Shown here piece after piece: positions 32,848 through 42,046 of a stretch of 64,000 nt of DNA. The notes beneath the pieces were generated by a model that was given only the letters and a program-made list of their open reading frames with translations, was not told the DNA's origin and searched no databases. The stretch comes from an uncultured Eubacterium sp. Lineage in GTDB: Bacteria > Bacillota > Clostridia > Oscillospirales > Acutalibacteraceae. Made by a program: the position numbers and the translations under genes. Location of the stretch: NCBI GenBank assembly GCA_944380545.1, contig CALWHV010000003.1, forward strand, positions 1 through 64,000. The letters are read 5' to 3'. Position 1 is the first letter of the stretch, and each line of letters starts with the position of its first letter.

Positions 32848-33942
32848 ATGGGAAGATACGAAATTGATACCGAAGATACAAAGGTAGTTTCAATTAAAGT
32901 AGTCGGCGTCGGCGGCGGCGGCGGAAACGCCGTAAACCGTATGGTGCATTGCAATATTCAGGATGTGGAGTTCATCGCTGTAAACAGCGATAAGCCGGCC
33001 CTCGGCAAATCGCAGGCTTCGCAGAAGATACTTATCGGCGAAAAGGCTACTAAGGGCCGCGGCGCAGGCGCAAAGCCCGAGGTTGGCAAGAAGGCTGCCG
33101 ATGAAAGCAGAGAGGCTATAACAGACGCGCTCACCGGTGCAGAGATGGTGTTCATCACCGCCGGTATGGGCGGCGGAACGGGCACCGGCGCTGCTCCCGT
33201 AGTGGCTCAGGTTGCCAAGGATCTCGGCATACTCACCGTCGGCGTTGTTACAACTCCGTTTGCTTTTGAGGGCAAAAGGCGTATGGACCAGGCTCAGGTC
33301 GGCATAGACGAGCTTGCCCAGTATGTTGATTCCATTATGGTTATCCCCAACGAGAATCTTAAGTTCGTAACCGATGAAAAGATAACTCTTCTCAATGCGT
33401 TTGAGATTGCAAACGATGTTCTTCGCCAGGCTGTTCAGTCCATTTCCGATCTTGTTAACGCAACCGGTCTTGTAAACTGCGACTTTGCCGATGTAACGGA
33501 GATTATGAAGGACGCAGGCTATGCTCATATGGGCGTAGGCAGGGCAAAGGGCAAGGAAAAGGCGGAAACGGCTGCAAAGGCGGCTATCTCCAGCCCGTTG
33601 CTCAACACCTCTATCGAAGGAGCCCGCGGCGTGCTTCTCAACATCACGGCCTCCTCGGATATCGGCCTTGAAGAGATCGACATCGCCTCCACCATCGTTA
33701 AGGATGCAGTTAATCCTGATTGTGAGATTATCTGGGGCGCTAATGTTGACGAGTCGCTTGAGGATGAGATGATAATCACCGTTGTCGCCACAAGATTCGG
33801 CGAAAAAGGGCCTCATAATCAGATAAAGTCCACAACCGCCAACAAAGAGGTAGCTCCTCCCGAACCACAGCCGGTATCTTCATTTAATTCAAATGATTCG
33901 GATACCTTTGACAGTATCGTAAGCCTTTTCAATAAGAAATAA
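32848..33942 (+). CDS. ftsZ: Cell division protein FtsZ
   Basis: Tubulin-like GTPase forming the Z ring, 364 residues. GVGGGGGNAVNRM (about 18-30), GGGTGTGAAPVVAQ (about 108-121) is the tubulin signature, NVDFADVTEIM-type T7 loop is seen as NCDFADVTEIMKDAG. The C-terminal linker is short and the terminal peptide DTFDSIVSLFNKK is divergent from the usual DDLDIPTFLR type. AAGGAG precedes the ATG. Confidence 0.98.
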   Translation: MGRYEIDTEDTKVVSIKVVGVGGGGGNAVNRMVHCNIQDVEFIAVNSDKPALGKSQASQKILIGEKATKGRGAGAKPEVGKKAADESREAITDALTGAEMVFITAGMGGGTGTGAAPVVAQVAKDLGILTVGVVTTPFAFEGKRRMDQAQVGIDELAQYVDSIMVIPNENLKFVTDEKITLLNAFEIANDVLRQAVQSISDLVNATGLVNCDFADVTEIMKDAGYAHMGVGRAKGKEKAETAAKAAISSPLLNTSIEGARGVLLNITASSDIGLEEIDIASTIVKDAVNPDCEIIWGANVDESLEDEMIITVVATRFGEKGPHNQIKSTTANKEVAPPEPQPVSSFNSNDSDTFDSIVSLFNKK

Positions 33943-33950
33943 TGATGTTT

Positions 33951-33979
33951 AAAAGCCGTCCTTTAAGGGCGGCTTTTTT
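33951..33979 (+). terminator. Intrinsic terminator after ftsZ
   Basis: 11-bp stem 33951-33961 with 33967-33977 (one T-G pair) running into six T residues. Ends the dcw cluster. Confidence 0.9.
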
Positions 33980-34181
33980 GCATATTCAAAATGTTAAATT
34001 CTTGTCAAATCGAATATCGTCTCAAAAAATGTTCAAAACTATGTTCAACATATCAAATATAAAGCTTTTTTACTTTACATTATTAATTGTTCATAAGAAA
34101 TATCAGCAGGTTTTCAACATTATCAACAGGGTTTTGAACATGCGTATCAACAATTTTTCGTTGTAAAGATTCTTCGCTTTA
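33980..34181. other. AT-rich spacer, no gene seen
   Basis: About 200 bases between the ftsZ terminator and the terminator of the leftward mannosidase. A 74-codon open frame crosses it but has low-complexity, AT-driven content and starts inside the ftsZ terminator region, so it is not called. Apart from the palindrome at 34161-34184 I see nothing in it. Confidence 0.6.
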
Positions 34182-34184
34182 CAA
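34161..34184. repeat. Inverted repeat TTGTAAAG-N8-CTTTACAA
   Basis: Perfect 8-bp arms (34161-34168 with 34177-34184). Third copy of the TGTAAAG/CTTTACA palindrome in the window, located beyond the terminators of both flanking genes. Confidence 0.6.
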
Positions 34185-34227
34185 AAACAGCCCCGCGAAT
34201 ATACATCGCTGTATATTCACGGGGCTG
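34182..34227 (-). terminator. Terminator of the GH38 mannosidase operon
   Basis: A long stem, 34188-34205 with 34210-34227 (one C-A mismatch, loop TCGC), gives TTTTTG when read leftward. Confidence 0.85.
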
Positions 34228-34249
34228 GAATATTATGTATATTTTTCCG

Positions 34250-37200
34250 TTACCACTCCGATTTTGTGTAGGAGCGGATTATGTTTGTAATGATGTTGTC
34301 TCGCTTGAAGCCCTTGCCCTTGCCGCCGTTTTTCTGATCCTGTATCTTTCCGGCGCGAATCGTCACAAAATCAGCGCGGTCGATAACCTTGTCTATCGGC
34401 GGAATATTGCCGAAATCGTAATCCCTGTCGGGCGATTTGTCAAGAATTTCCGTCGAAAGCTGCGTTCTGCTGAATTTCTTTACCGCTGTCATCGCAAGGA
34501 TGATTATTCTGTTGTCCTCCGGCAGGGTGAGCTGCCTTGCGTTTCTTATGTCAAGCGAATAAATGCAGAAGAGAGCCTTGCCGTTTGCAATGTCGCCCTC
34601 CGGGTGATGTGTGTGCGTGAACACAAGCCCAGGCAGCGCGTTCTTGATCTCTGCCGTCTGTCCCAGTCCGGCAATATCCCATCTGCCGAGCGGCTCGGTC
34701 ATAGAGCAAATTGTAAACTCTCTGTCGCGCCCGTCTGCGCTGAAAACTACCTTCCTGTCGCCGAGAGTGCTCGCGGCAAGAATATACAGCCTTGTGCAGC
34801 CCTTGGGCAGATCAATCGTCTGACCGCGCGCAACAAGCACATCCCTGTCGGCGTTCGTATCGGGCATCCTGAAAGTCACGCCCGCCGCCTTTAATGAAAC
34901 GGGGCACAGTTCGGCGGGCAGGGAACAGCCGCCGCCCTGAAGTATCACATTTCGCTTTTCCTCATTCGGCGTAAAGCCCTTGGCGTTGAATTCAAGCTCC
35001 AGCTTTTTAAAGCTCTCACGCGCTTTCTTTTCCGCCGGCTCAAGCGTGACCCTGAAGGTCTTTACTTCAAACGGCTTCAAAGAAAATGTCAGCGTTTTTT
35101 CGCGGAATTCCGCGCCGTGAACTACATCTTCGCTTGCAAGCGCTTCGGCAGCTGTAATGATCTTTTTGCAGAATTTCAGCTTGAGGCGCTTTCTCTCTTT
35201 TCCGCTGCCCTCATTTACGCGTATAACAAGGCCGCATCCGTCCTCCGCAAGCTTTACGGCGCGAACTATACAGTTCTTGTCGCTCACGCTCATAAACGAA
35301 AAATCATCGCCCAGCTCGCCCTCGCGCCTTGCGCTCGTCTGAAACGCCGTCATGGGCTTAAGAAAGTACTCCGCCTCAAGCTGAGTACCGTTTTCATATC
35401 CGCCCTCGTGCGAGAATATGCCGAAGCTGAAGGCGTTTCTGCCAAGGTCCTGAAGATCCTGGCGCGCGTCTTTCGTAAACGCGCCGGCAGGAGTGTGCAG
35501 GCAGGTTAGGCGAAGCGTGTTTGACGCTGGCTTGTCCCAGCCGTATTTGCAGTCGGAAAAAACAGAAACGCCGTATCTGCCGTTTCCGGCGGTAATGTCC
35601 GCCCATTTCTGCGCCGGCACTTCATAGAGCTTTTCGCTGTTGTTTTCCCTCGTTATAACGCCGAGGCCAAGGTCATAGGCGGAGTATCTGTTATAGCAGC
35701 TCAGCGGGAAAACCGCCTTGAGCATCGTCCTGCGCGTTCTCCAGTCGATCTCGTTTTCAACTCTTACGCTTTTTCCGCCGCTTTCAAGATAAACGGTCTG
35801 AACGGCGGTTGAATGGTCAAGCTCGCGCGTTATTTTTATAGCAGCGCGCGCCGGTCCGCTCTCCGCTGTTTCAAACTGCGGCGTGTTGGCGTAAAATTCC
35901 GGCTCTCGGTCAATATCCTTCTTTCTGATTTCCCACGAGGGGTAGCTCAGCGCGCCCGTGTCCTTCAAGCCCGCAAGCTTAACGGGAGCGTCAAGAAGCT
36001 TTATCATCTGCTCCTTGTCTATTATCTGCGCAATATCGCCGTTTTTGTTAAAAATAACCTGGTATTTTGCGTTTTCGATAACATGCTCGCTCACTTTAAG
36101 GTCGGTCTTAAGAGCGCACGCGCTGTTTGCCGGCACAATATCATAAACCTTGAGCCCGCAGCCGCCAACCTCGGCGATAAACACGATGTCGAATTCCTTG
36201 CCCGATTTTCTGATTATCTGGCAGGGCGTTTCATTGCCGTTTTTGTCAAGCGCCTTAACAAAAGTGCAGTTGTGCGTCATCCTTATGTGCGCGCTTACCG
36301 CCGCACGCCTTTTGTGAGCGCAGGGATTGCTTACTATAACGGCACATTCGCTCACCCAGCTTGTGTCAAGCTCGTTTGCAAGCGCTCCTGCGGCAGCCTC
36401 GTATTCGCCTTTGAATATGCCGAGCGCCGTGAAGTAGTCGCTCTGGCTGTCGCGCACCGCGTTCATTGTGCCGGTGCCGGTTATGTCGTCGTGGAACTGA
36501 TGCTGTATAACGAGCCGCCAAGCGTCTCTGAGCCTTTCGGCGGGGTAGGGGAACACGCCGGCGCTGTCTGCTGCGCAGCAAAGGCGCTCCGCCTCGTCGG
36601 CAAGTATCTCGTTTTGAGCGTTGAGCCTTTTGTTCATCGCGCGCGAGGTGTATGCGCCCGCACCGTGAGAGGTCATAAGAAGCTCGCCCTCGTAAACCGG
36701 CAGCTTTTCCTTTTCGCTCTGCGGCAGGGAATCAAGCTCGTTAAAGAATTCGTCCGTTGATGCGGAGATTACCTGAGTGTCGGAGCTGTCGTTCTTCTCA
36801 ATGCTCTCCTCAAGCGACTTCACGCTTTCCTCATCCGGCGAGCCGCCCCAGTCGCCCGTGCCGTAAAGGTGCATCGTCTGCGGCAGGTCGCCCTCAAACG
36901 CGCCGCGGGCAAGCTTGTTGATAACGGAGAGATCGCCTCTGATGTCGCCGTCGAATTTGTATCTGTAAGAGCGCACATCGGGGCAGGCGAAAACCTCGCT
37001 GCCGTCTGCGCCTCTCCATATCCCCGTGTCAAACGGTATGCCCGTGGAGCTGCCCCAGCTGAGCTTCTGCGTAGAAAAGCCCTTGAGCCCCGCGTGCTTG
37101 ATAACTCTGGGCAGAGCCGCGCCGAAGCCGAAGCAGTCAGGCAGGAATATATCGCAGCTCGTTTTGCCGAATTTTTCTTTAAAATATCCGTTGCCCAGCA

Positions 37201-37516
37201 GTATGTTTCTGAACAATGCTTCCGGAGAGGGGATATTGACATCTCCGTTTTCGTATTCGGAGCCGGAAACGCACCATCTGCCTTTTTTTACAAGCTCCTT
37301 TATGTATTCAAACTGCTGCGGGTAGTATTCCTCTATAAGCCTGTATCTGAAAGCGCCCTCGAAATTGAATCTGTAATGGGGATATTTTTCTATCAGTTTA
37401 AAATTTTTTTCAAGCGTGTCCGGCAAAAACTCGTCGATGGTTTTGCCCAGCTCCCAGCGCCACACCGTGTCAAGATGCGCCGTTGCGGCGGCAAACACCT
37501 TTTTCTGCTTTTTCAT
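34250..37516 (-). CDS. GH38 alpha-mannosidase (long form)
   Basis: A 1088-residue glycoside hydrolase family 38 protein. The zinc site H-x-D is His14/Asp16 in TAHLDTVWRWE and the nucleophile is Asp127 in FLPDCFGFG; a further metal or substrate loop is TSHGAGAYTSRA near residue 285. The catalytic domain starts at the N-terminus, then the middle three-helix bundle and beta-sandwich C-terminal domains. No signal peptide, so probably cytoplasmic cleavage of imported alpha-mannosides. It begins 9 bases after the 72-residue gene, with AAGGTAA as binding site. It differs clearly from the second GH38 at 53.0 kb, which has an extra N-terminal domain. Confidence 0.93.
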   Translation of the reverse strand: MKKQKKVFAAATAHLDTVWRWELGKTIDEFLPDTLEKNFKLIEKYPHYRFNFEGAFRYRLIEEYYPQQFEYIKELVKKGRWCVSGSEYENGDVNIPSPEALFRNILLGNGYFKEKFGKTSCDIFLPDCFGFGAALPRVIKHAGLKGFSTQKLSWGSSTGIPFDTGIWRGADGSEVFACPDVRSYRYKFDGDIRGDLSVINKLARGAFEGDLPQTMHLYGTGDWGGSPDEESVKSLEESIEKNDSSDTQVISASTDEFFNELDSLPQSEKEKLPVYEGELLMTSHGAGAYTSRAMNKRLNAQNEILADEAERLCCAADSAGVFPYPAERLRDAWRLVIQHQFHDDITGTGTMNAVRDSQSDYFTALGIFKGEYEAAAGALANELDTSWVSECAVIVSNPCAHKRRAAVSAHIRMTHNCTFVKALDKNGNETPCQIIRKSGKEFDIVFIAEVGGCGLKVYDIVPANSACALKTDLKVSEHVIENAKYQVIFNKNGDIAQIIDKEQMIKLLDAPVKLAGLKDTGALSYPSWEIRKKDIDREPEFYANTPQFETAESGPARAAIKITRELDHSTAVQTVYLESGGKSVRVENEIDWRTRRTMLKAVFPLSCYNRYSAYDLGLGVITRENNSEKLYEVPAQKWADITAGNGRYGVSVFSDCKYGWDKPASNTLRLTCLHTPAGAFTKDARQDLQDLGRNAFSFGIFSHEGGYENGTQLEAEYFLKPMTAFQTSARREGELGDDFSFMSVSDKNCIVRAVKLAEDGCGLVIRVNEGSGKERKRLKLKFCKKIITAAEALASEDVVHGAEFREKTLTFSLKPFEVKTFRVTLEPAEKKARESFKKLELEFNAKGFTPNEEKRNVILQGGGCSLPAELCPVSLKAAGVTFRMPDTNADRDVLVARGQTIDLPKGCTRLYILAASTLGDRKVVFSADGRDREFTICSMTEPLGRWDIAGLGQTAEIKNALPGLVFTHTHHPEGDIANGKALFCIYSLDIRNARQLTLPEDNRIIILAMTAVKKFSRTQLSTEILDKSPDRDYDFGNIPPIDKVIDRADFVTIRAGKIQDQKNGGKGKGFKRDNIITNIIRSYTKSEW

Positions 37517-37525
37517 AAAATTACC

Positions 37526-37744
37526 TTATTTCTCTATTATTTCATAGGTGAATTCATATTGCTTTTGAAGCTCCTTCACCTTTTCCTCGTTGTCCTCTAT
37601 AAAGGTCGGCGTGTAGATGGATTTTCCGTCCGCGGAATAATCCTTCACTATTTTGTTTAGCGCCTCCCACGCCTCGTCGGCCTTGTCGTAGCCGTCCTCG
37701 AATTTGATAAGAAATTCTCTGTGCTTCGGAAGCCTTACCTTCAT
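37526..37744 (-). CDS. Small conserved-looking protein cotranscribed with GH38
   Basis: A 72-residue acidic soluble protein with AGGAGG 8 bases before its ATG and a consensus promoter upstream. Aromatic and charged residues are evenly spread (DGYDKADEAWEALNKIVKDYSADG), suggesting a compact alpha/beta fold. I do not recognise the family. Placement 9 bases before the mannosidase start implies cotranscription and perhaps coupling. Confidence 0.7.
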   Translation of the reverse strand: MKVRLPKHREFLIKFEDGYDKADEAWEALNKIVKDYSADGKSIYTPTFIEDNEEKVKELQKQYEFTYEIIEK

Positions 37745-37782
37745 TTTTAACTCCTCCTGTGTTTTTATATTTTCACAGATAC

Positions 37783-37811
37783 ATTATATATGTATTCGCC
37801 GCTTTTATCAA
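37783..37811 (-). promoter_or_regulatory. Promoter of the small gene-GH38 operon
   Basis: On the minus strand: TTGATA (37811-37806), 17-base spacer, TATAAT (37788-37783). Confidence 0.8.
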
Positions 37812-37830
37812 GCAAATTATGCCGCCCGTC

Positions 37831-37858
37831 AAAAAAAGCGCCCCAAAAAGGGGCGCGC
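37831..37858 (-). terminator. Terminator of the LtaS-like gene
   Basis: 7-bp GC stem 37838-37844 with 37850-37856, loop of five A; read leftward it ends in seven T residues. Confidence 0.9.
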
Positions 37859-37874
37859 TTCGTTTTAGCTGCGG

Positions 37875-39782
37875 TCATTGCTGCTCGGCGGCTGTCTGCT
37901 CGGCGGGCTTTTTCAGTATGTTTTCGTTCATAAATTCGCTCTTCTTTTCAAGCTCGTTGTCCGAATATTCATAGCCGAATTCCTCAAACACCGTCTTTCT
38001 TGCGGAAAACAGGTCGGTTCCGATGCCGAGCCTGCTTTCGGGAATGGTTACGCCGATGCTTGAAAGAATGGTGGGGAACATATCAAAATTGCAGTATTGC
38101 CTGTTTACGAATCTGTCGGCGGGCGCGCCTGCAACGCTCGGCGCGGCGTTGAGTATCAGGTTAAACTGCGTTCTGTGGTAATTCGGGTCAAAATTCTCAA
38201 AGAAATCCGTATCCATACTCAGATGGTCGCCTATAATGATGATGGTCGTATTCTCGTAAAACGGCTGCTGCTTTATCCAGTCAACAAATTTAACTATCTC
38301 GCTCGTGCTGTATGCTATGGCGTTTGCATAATGGTCGCTGTACGGGGTGGGCGCCTTTTCGCTCAGATAGCCGTGCGGCCTGTGCGTGTCAGCCGTCTCC
38401 ATCGTAAAGTTAAAGGGCTTTCCGGTGTTGTAAAGCCTTGTTATCTCATCCTTTGCAAATTCGTAAAGCTTGTCGTCCTCAAAGCCCCACCAAACCTTGT
38501 AGTCTTCGGGTATCAGCTTGTTTCGCTTTGCATAGCCGTAATCAAACAGCGTTGCGTTTCCGTGCGTGCCGAACAGGTATGTAAGCCCGCCGAAGTTTGC
38601 GTCCGCGCCGAACATAACGGTCTGCTCGTAGCCCTGGTCCTCAAGTATGTCAAACAGCGTGTACGCGCCCGGCAGGAAATTATCCTCGGAGCCGTAGGCA
38701 TTCTGCTCCGCCGGCACCTTCATCGGCAGCCCCGTCATCATATTCACCATCGCCGCAACGGACCATTGCGTGCCGACCGCCTGCTGAGGTCCGCCGAATC
38801 TGTTTTCCGTGTCCGAAAATATAACGCCCTCTTTTGAGAGCTCGGTCAGTTCCGGCATAAGGTTCTGCTCCATATACCCGCCGAGCTCCTCGGAGAGATA
38901 GCTGTTTTCAAGCGATTCGGCATAGATATGTATCAGATTGCGCTTTTGCTGCGGGAAAACAAGCCCCGCCTCGCGCGGGTCAACATAATTGTCCTCAATA
39001 AAGCTCGATTCCGCAATATAGGCGTTGTAAAGCTGCTTTAAGTCAAATTCAACGCAGCCGTATGCAACTCCGCCGGCAAGCATCGCAACGCTCAGTAGAA
39101 GGCTTATTACCCTTTTTGCAAGGTCGCCGAAAACGGTAACGCTCTTTTCGCCGCCTCTTGTTATAACGGTCGCGTCGGAATAGCTCTCAGCCTGCGCCGA
39201 GATGCCTTTGCGGCTGTAAACTATGCTGAAGTCGGAATAAACGAATATGCTGAAAACCGCCGTGCAAAGCATCGTCTGGAAAACGGGTCGCTCAAAAACA
39301 TCAAGATAAACGCCGCTGTCCGCACCCTCGGTGGGGGAGAAAAGATTTATGATAAGCTGGTCTGCCGTTACATCGCCAAAGGAATCCTTGCCCCATATCG
39401 TGCCGAAAAACGCCGCGCAGCCGAGCATAAACAGAAAGCAGGAAAGAAGCTTTATAAATCTTGTGCCGTGCGTCTTTTTGTTGTGCGCGTCGCCGAAGGC
39501 AAGATGCCTGTTCAAAAATGCAAACAAAAGCATCCAGATTATCCCAACGCCCAGCGCAACGATAAAGAATTTAACGAAATTCTCCGTGCCGTAGGCGGAG
39601 GTGTCAAGAAAATGGTCGTATTTAAGTATGTACCTGAAAACTGCGGCTGTTATCAGGTCAACAACAAAAATGTTCCTGACCGCGCTGTGAAGCGCCGCGC
39701 CGAAGGTCCGCTTCCGGCAGAAAAACAGTATCTCAAAAAATGTTGTTATAAGCGCTGCAACCGCGCCGAGCAGCAAAAACAT
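37875..39782 (-). CDS. LtaS-like sulfatase-fold phosphoglycerol transferase
   Basis: A 635-residue membrane enzyme. About five N-terminal transmembrane helices (first at residues 1-20) are followed by an extracellular sulfatase-fold domain from about residue 260: LIHIYAESLENSYL carries the metal-binding Glu, a later segment FSDTENRFGGPQQAVGTQWSVAAM the region of the catalytic Thr, and IIIIGDHLSMD the metal Asp/His. Such proteins polymerise or transfer glycerol phosphate from phosphatidylglycerol (lipoteichoic acid or glycan decoration). Start ATG at 39782 has GAGGAG 8 bases upstream; the longer frame adds 23 unsupported residues. Which polymer it acts on cannot be told. Confidence 0.85.
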   Translation of the reverse strand: MFLLLGAVAALITTFFEILFFCRKRTFGAALHSAVRNIFVVDLITAAVFRYILKYDHFLDTSAYGTENFVKFFIVALGVGIIWMLLFAFLNRHLAFGDAHNKKTHGTRFIKLLSCFLFMLGCAAFFGTIWGKDSFGDVTADQLIINLFSPTEGADSGVYLDVFERPVFQTMLCTAVFSIFVYSDFSIVYSRKGISAQAESYSDATVITRGGEKSVTVFGDLAKRVISLLLSVAMLAGGVAYGCVEFDLKQLYNAYIAESSFIEDNYVDPREAGLVFPQQKRNLIHIYAESLENSYLSEELGGYMEQNLMPELTELSKEGVIFSDTENRFGGPQQAVGTQWSVAAMVNMMTGLPMKVPAEQNAYGSEDNFLPGAYTLFDILEDQGYEQTVMFGADANFGGLTYLFGTHGNATLFDYGYAKRNKLIPEDYKVWWGFEDDKLYEFAKDEITRLYNTGKPFNFTMETADTHRPHGYLSEKAPTPYSDHYANAIAYSTSEIVKFVDWIKQQPFYENTTIIIIGDHLSMDTDFFENFDPNYHRTQFNLILNAAPSVAGAPADRFVNRQYCNFDMFPTILSSIGVTIPESRLGIGTDLFSARKTVFEEFGYEYSDNELEKKSEFMNENILKKPAEQTAAEQQ

Positions 39783-39832
39783 AATATTATCTCCTCTTCG
39801 TTTTGCTATTGTGTCCGCCTGCATTGTATCAT

Positions 39833-39876
39833 AAAAGCTCTTTCTTTGCAACTTTTGCCGTAAAGAAAGAGCTTTT
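39833..39876 (-). terminator. Hairpin terminating the broken transporter gene
   Basis: A perfect 15-bp stem (39833-39847 with 39862-39876), whose leftward 3' arm ends in TTTT. It lies 29 bases after the stop of the frameshifted GPH gene. Confidence 0.6.
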
Positions 39877-39904
39877 TGTAGTTGTTCGTTTTTGTTTTTC
39901 CTTG

Positions 39905-41855
39905 TCAGTCGCAGACGGCGGCTTCAAAAATGCTGTCCCAGTTTCTGTAATATTCAAGCTGCTTTATCAGCTTTCTTGCCTGGATGTAATCGTACGCCTT
40001 TCTGTGGAAAAGATCAAGCTCCTTAGAAGCCTCCTTGAGAGCTCTGTCTTTTTTCTGCATCTCCTCGCGCGTGTCCTCCGGCATGGCGTTCGCCTCGTTG
40101 AATCTATCCATAGACGGCTCCGAAAGTCCGTAAAGCTCCTCAACCGTGTGCGAAAGCAGCTCGTTTGCCTTTTCGACCTTCTTTTTCATCTGCGCCGTTT
40201 CAAATCTGTTTTTCTCGTCTATTATTATGTTTACGGCATCAAGCTTCTTTTTAAGCTTTTTCTTTTCCCTTCCGGCTGCGGCTTGAAGCGCCGCCTCGTA
40301 TTCGCGCGCCTCCTTAACAGCCGAGGCGTAAATGCTTTTTGCCTCCTCAAGCTGACCGTCCGATAGGGAATCGGTGGCGTAGTCCTCAAGCGCCGCCCTT
40401 ATTTTGAGCACCGCGATGTGCGAGGTGTGCTCTCTTTCCGTCAGCGTGTAAAGCGAAATAAAGGGTATCAGCGAAAGCAGATTGCCCACTATTCCCAAAA
40501 TCAGCATCGCTTGCGAGATGGGCTCTCTGAACGCCGCGCTGTAAAGGTCGTCGTAATTGTCTGTCAGGCCGTATCTGTTTTGCATTATAACCGTGTTTAT
40601 AAGGTAAGTAACGCCCATTGAAACAAATGTGCCTATAAAGCCCATAAACTGGCTCAAAAGTCCCTCAAGACGCTGACCGGTCTTGTATTGCTGGTAGTCA
40701 AGCACATCGGCGTTTATCGCCGGCGTTGAAACAAGCGAAAACGCGCTGAAAAACGCCCTGAGCCATAAGAATACAAACAAAACCCAGATTTGGTCGATAA
40801 AAACATACATCCCCGCCGTGCAGATGATATTCAGGATAGTATAGATGATAACGATGTTGCGCTTGCCTATCTTTCGTATCATAAGAGGGGAGAGCAGCAT
40901 CGCCGGCGTTGACGCAAAGCCGATAACCGTAACAAGCGTGCCGTTCATAATGCCCTGCTGCTCCGTGCTCAGGCCGAGCACATCCTTGATGCCGTAGTAA
41001 AAATACCAGGTCGTTATGTTGCCCACGCCGGACTGCAACAGCAAAAACCACCCCTGGATGGAAAGCCCCCATTGGTGCTTGTTTTGTATGCCGGCGGCGA
41101 TCCCCTTGAAAAACGGCACCTTGGGCGTGTAATCCTTTGAAACTATTATCCTTTCCTTTGTGCCGAAATAGCTGATAAGCCCGAATATTGCGCCGCCTAT
41201 GCTGAATACCGGCATAATAACGCGGTATGCGTCTATATGCTCCATTCCGCCCATATAGCCGGATATTATCGGCACAAGAAAGCCGGTTATAGACGGGTAA
41301 TGGAGTATATAAAGGTGGAAACGGTCAAAACATCCGCTCGCTCGTTTGAATTCGGGCTCATTACCTGCGCAAGCGTGCTGTATGCCGTGCTGTAAAACGG
41401 GCTGAACACCTGTATCAGCATATAGGTTATGAAAAGCGCCCACAGCTTTTCATCGTAGCCCATGCTTTCAAACGGAAGAAAAGAAAATACCGTGGCAACA
41501 GCCGCCGTGGCAAAGCCCGCAAAAAGCAGATAGGGCCTGAATTTGCCCGCACGGCTTCTCGTGTTGTCAAAAATAAGACCTCTGAGCGGCCCTAAAAAGA
41601 TGTTGATAACGGTCGCTATATAAGGTTCAGCGTAACAAGGTCGCCGTTTTTAAGCCCAAGAGCCGAGCCGGCAAGCAGACTCGTGGCGGAAAGCCCTATG
41701 TAGCCCACTCCGTACACAACAAACTGAACGCCGATTCCGCCGACGCTGTAAGCGGCTATCTCTTTAAACGGAATATACCTGCCGTTCGGCGGCGTTTTCC
41801 AGTACGATTTCAGCGAAGCCGCATAGCTTTTGCATTTTTCGGAAATATTAGCCAT
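39905..41855 (-). pseudogene. GPH-family transporter broken by two frameshifts, with C-terminal coiled coil
   Basis: Three frames together encode one transporter. The N-terminal 79 residues (41855-41616, start ATG with GGGAG upstream) end ...DLVTLNLI at a TAG near 41617; one base out of frame the protein continues ATVINIFLGPLRGLIFDN through a full stretch to FIYSIT at about 41290; another one-base shift restores the frame in PSITGFLVPIISGYMGG and it runs to 39905. Each break fits a single missing base (near 41619 and near 41292). The restored protein would be about 650 residues: 12 membrane helices plus a roughly 160-residue charged coiled coil at the C-terminus, which is unusual for GPH transporters. 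It is either a pseudogene or two assembly or sequencing indels. Confidence 0.85.
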
Positions 41856-42012
41856 AACAACACTCCCAAGTATAATTTTCCCAATTTATTATACCACCGC
41901 GCGCCGAAAGCGGCTATTATCCGAATATCCAAAAAATCTTTCTGATTTTTAATCAAATTGACTATTGAAATTCGTAAAAACAAACAGCATACTTCCGATT
42001 TTTGTATTTTTG

Positions 42013-42046
42013 CAAAAAAACTCCCGAACACCTTAGTGCTCAGGAG
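42013..42046 (-). terminator. Terminator overlapping a stop codon
   Basis: 11-bp stem 42021-42031 with 42036-42046 (wobble pairs included), then seven T residues read leftward. The stem begins inside the last codons of the TMEM198-like gene. Confidence 0.8.

Noticed and set aside
34110-34130. DnaA-box-like TTATCAACA
   Set aside because: One mismatch to TTATCCACA and only a single copy; no dnaA/dnaN or unwinding region near, so not an origin.
33942-34166. 74-codon frame after ftsZ
   Set aside because: AT-rich low-complexity content; it starts within the ftsZ terminator region and has no ribosome binding site.
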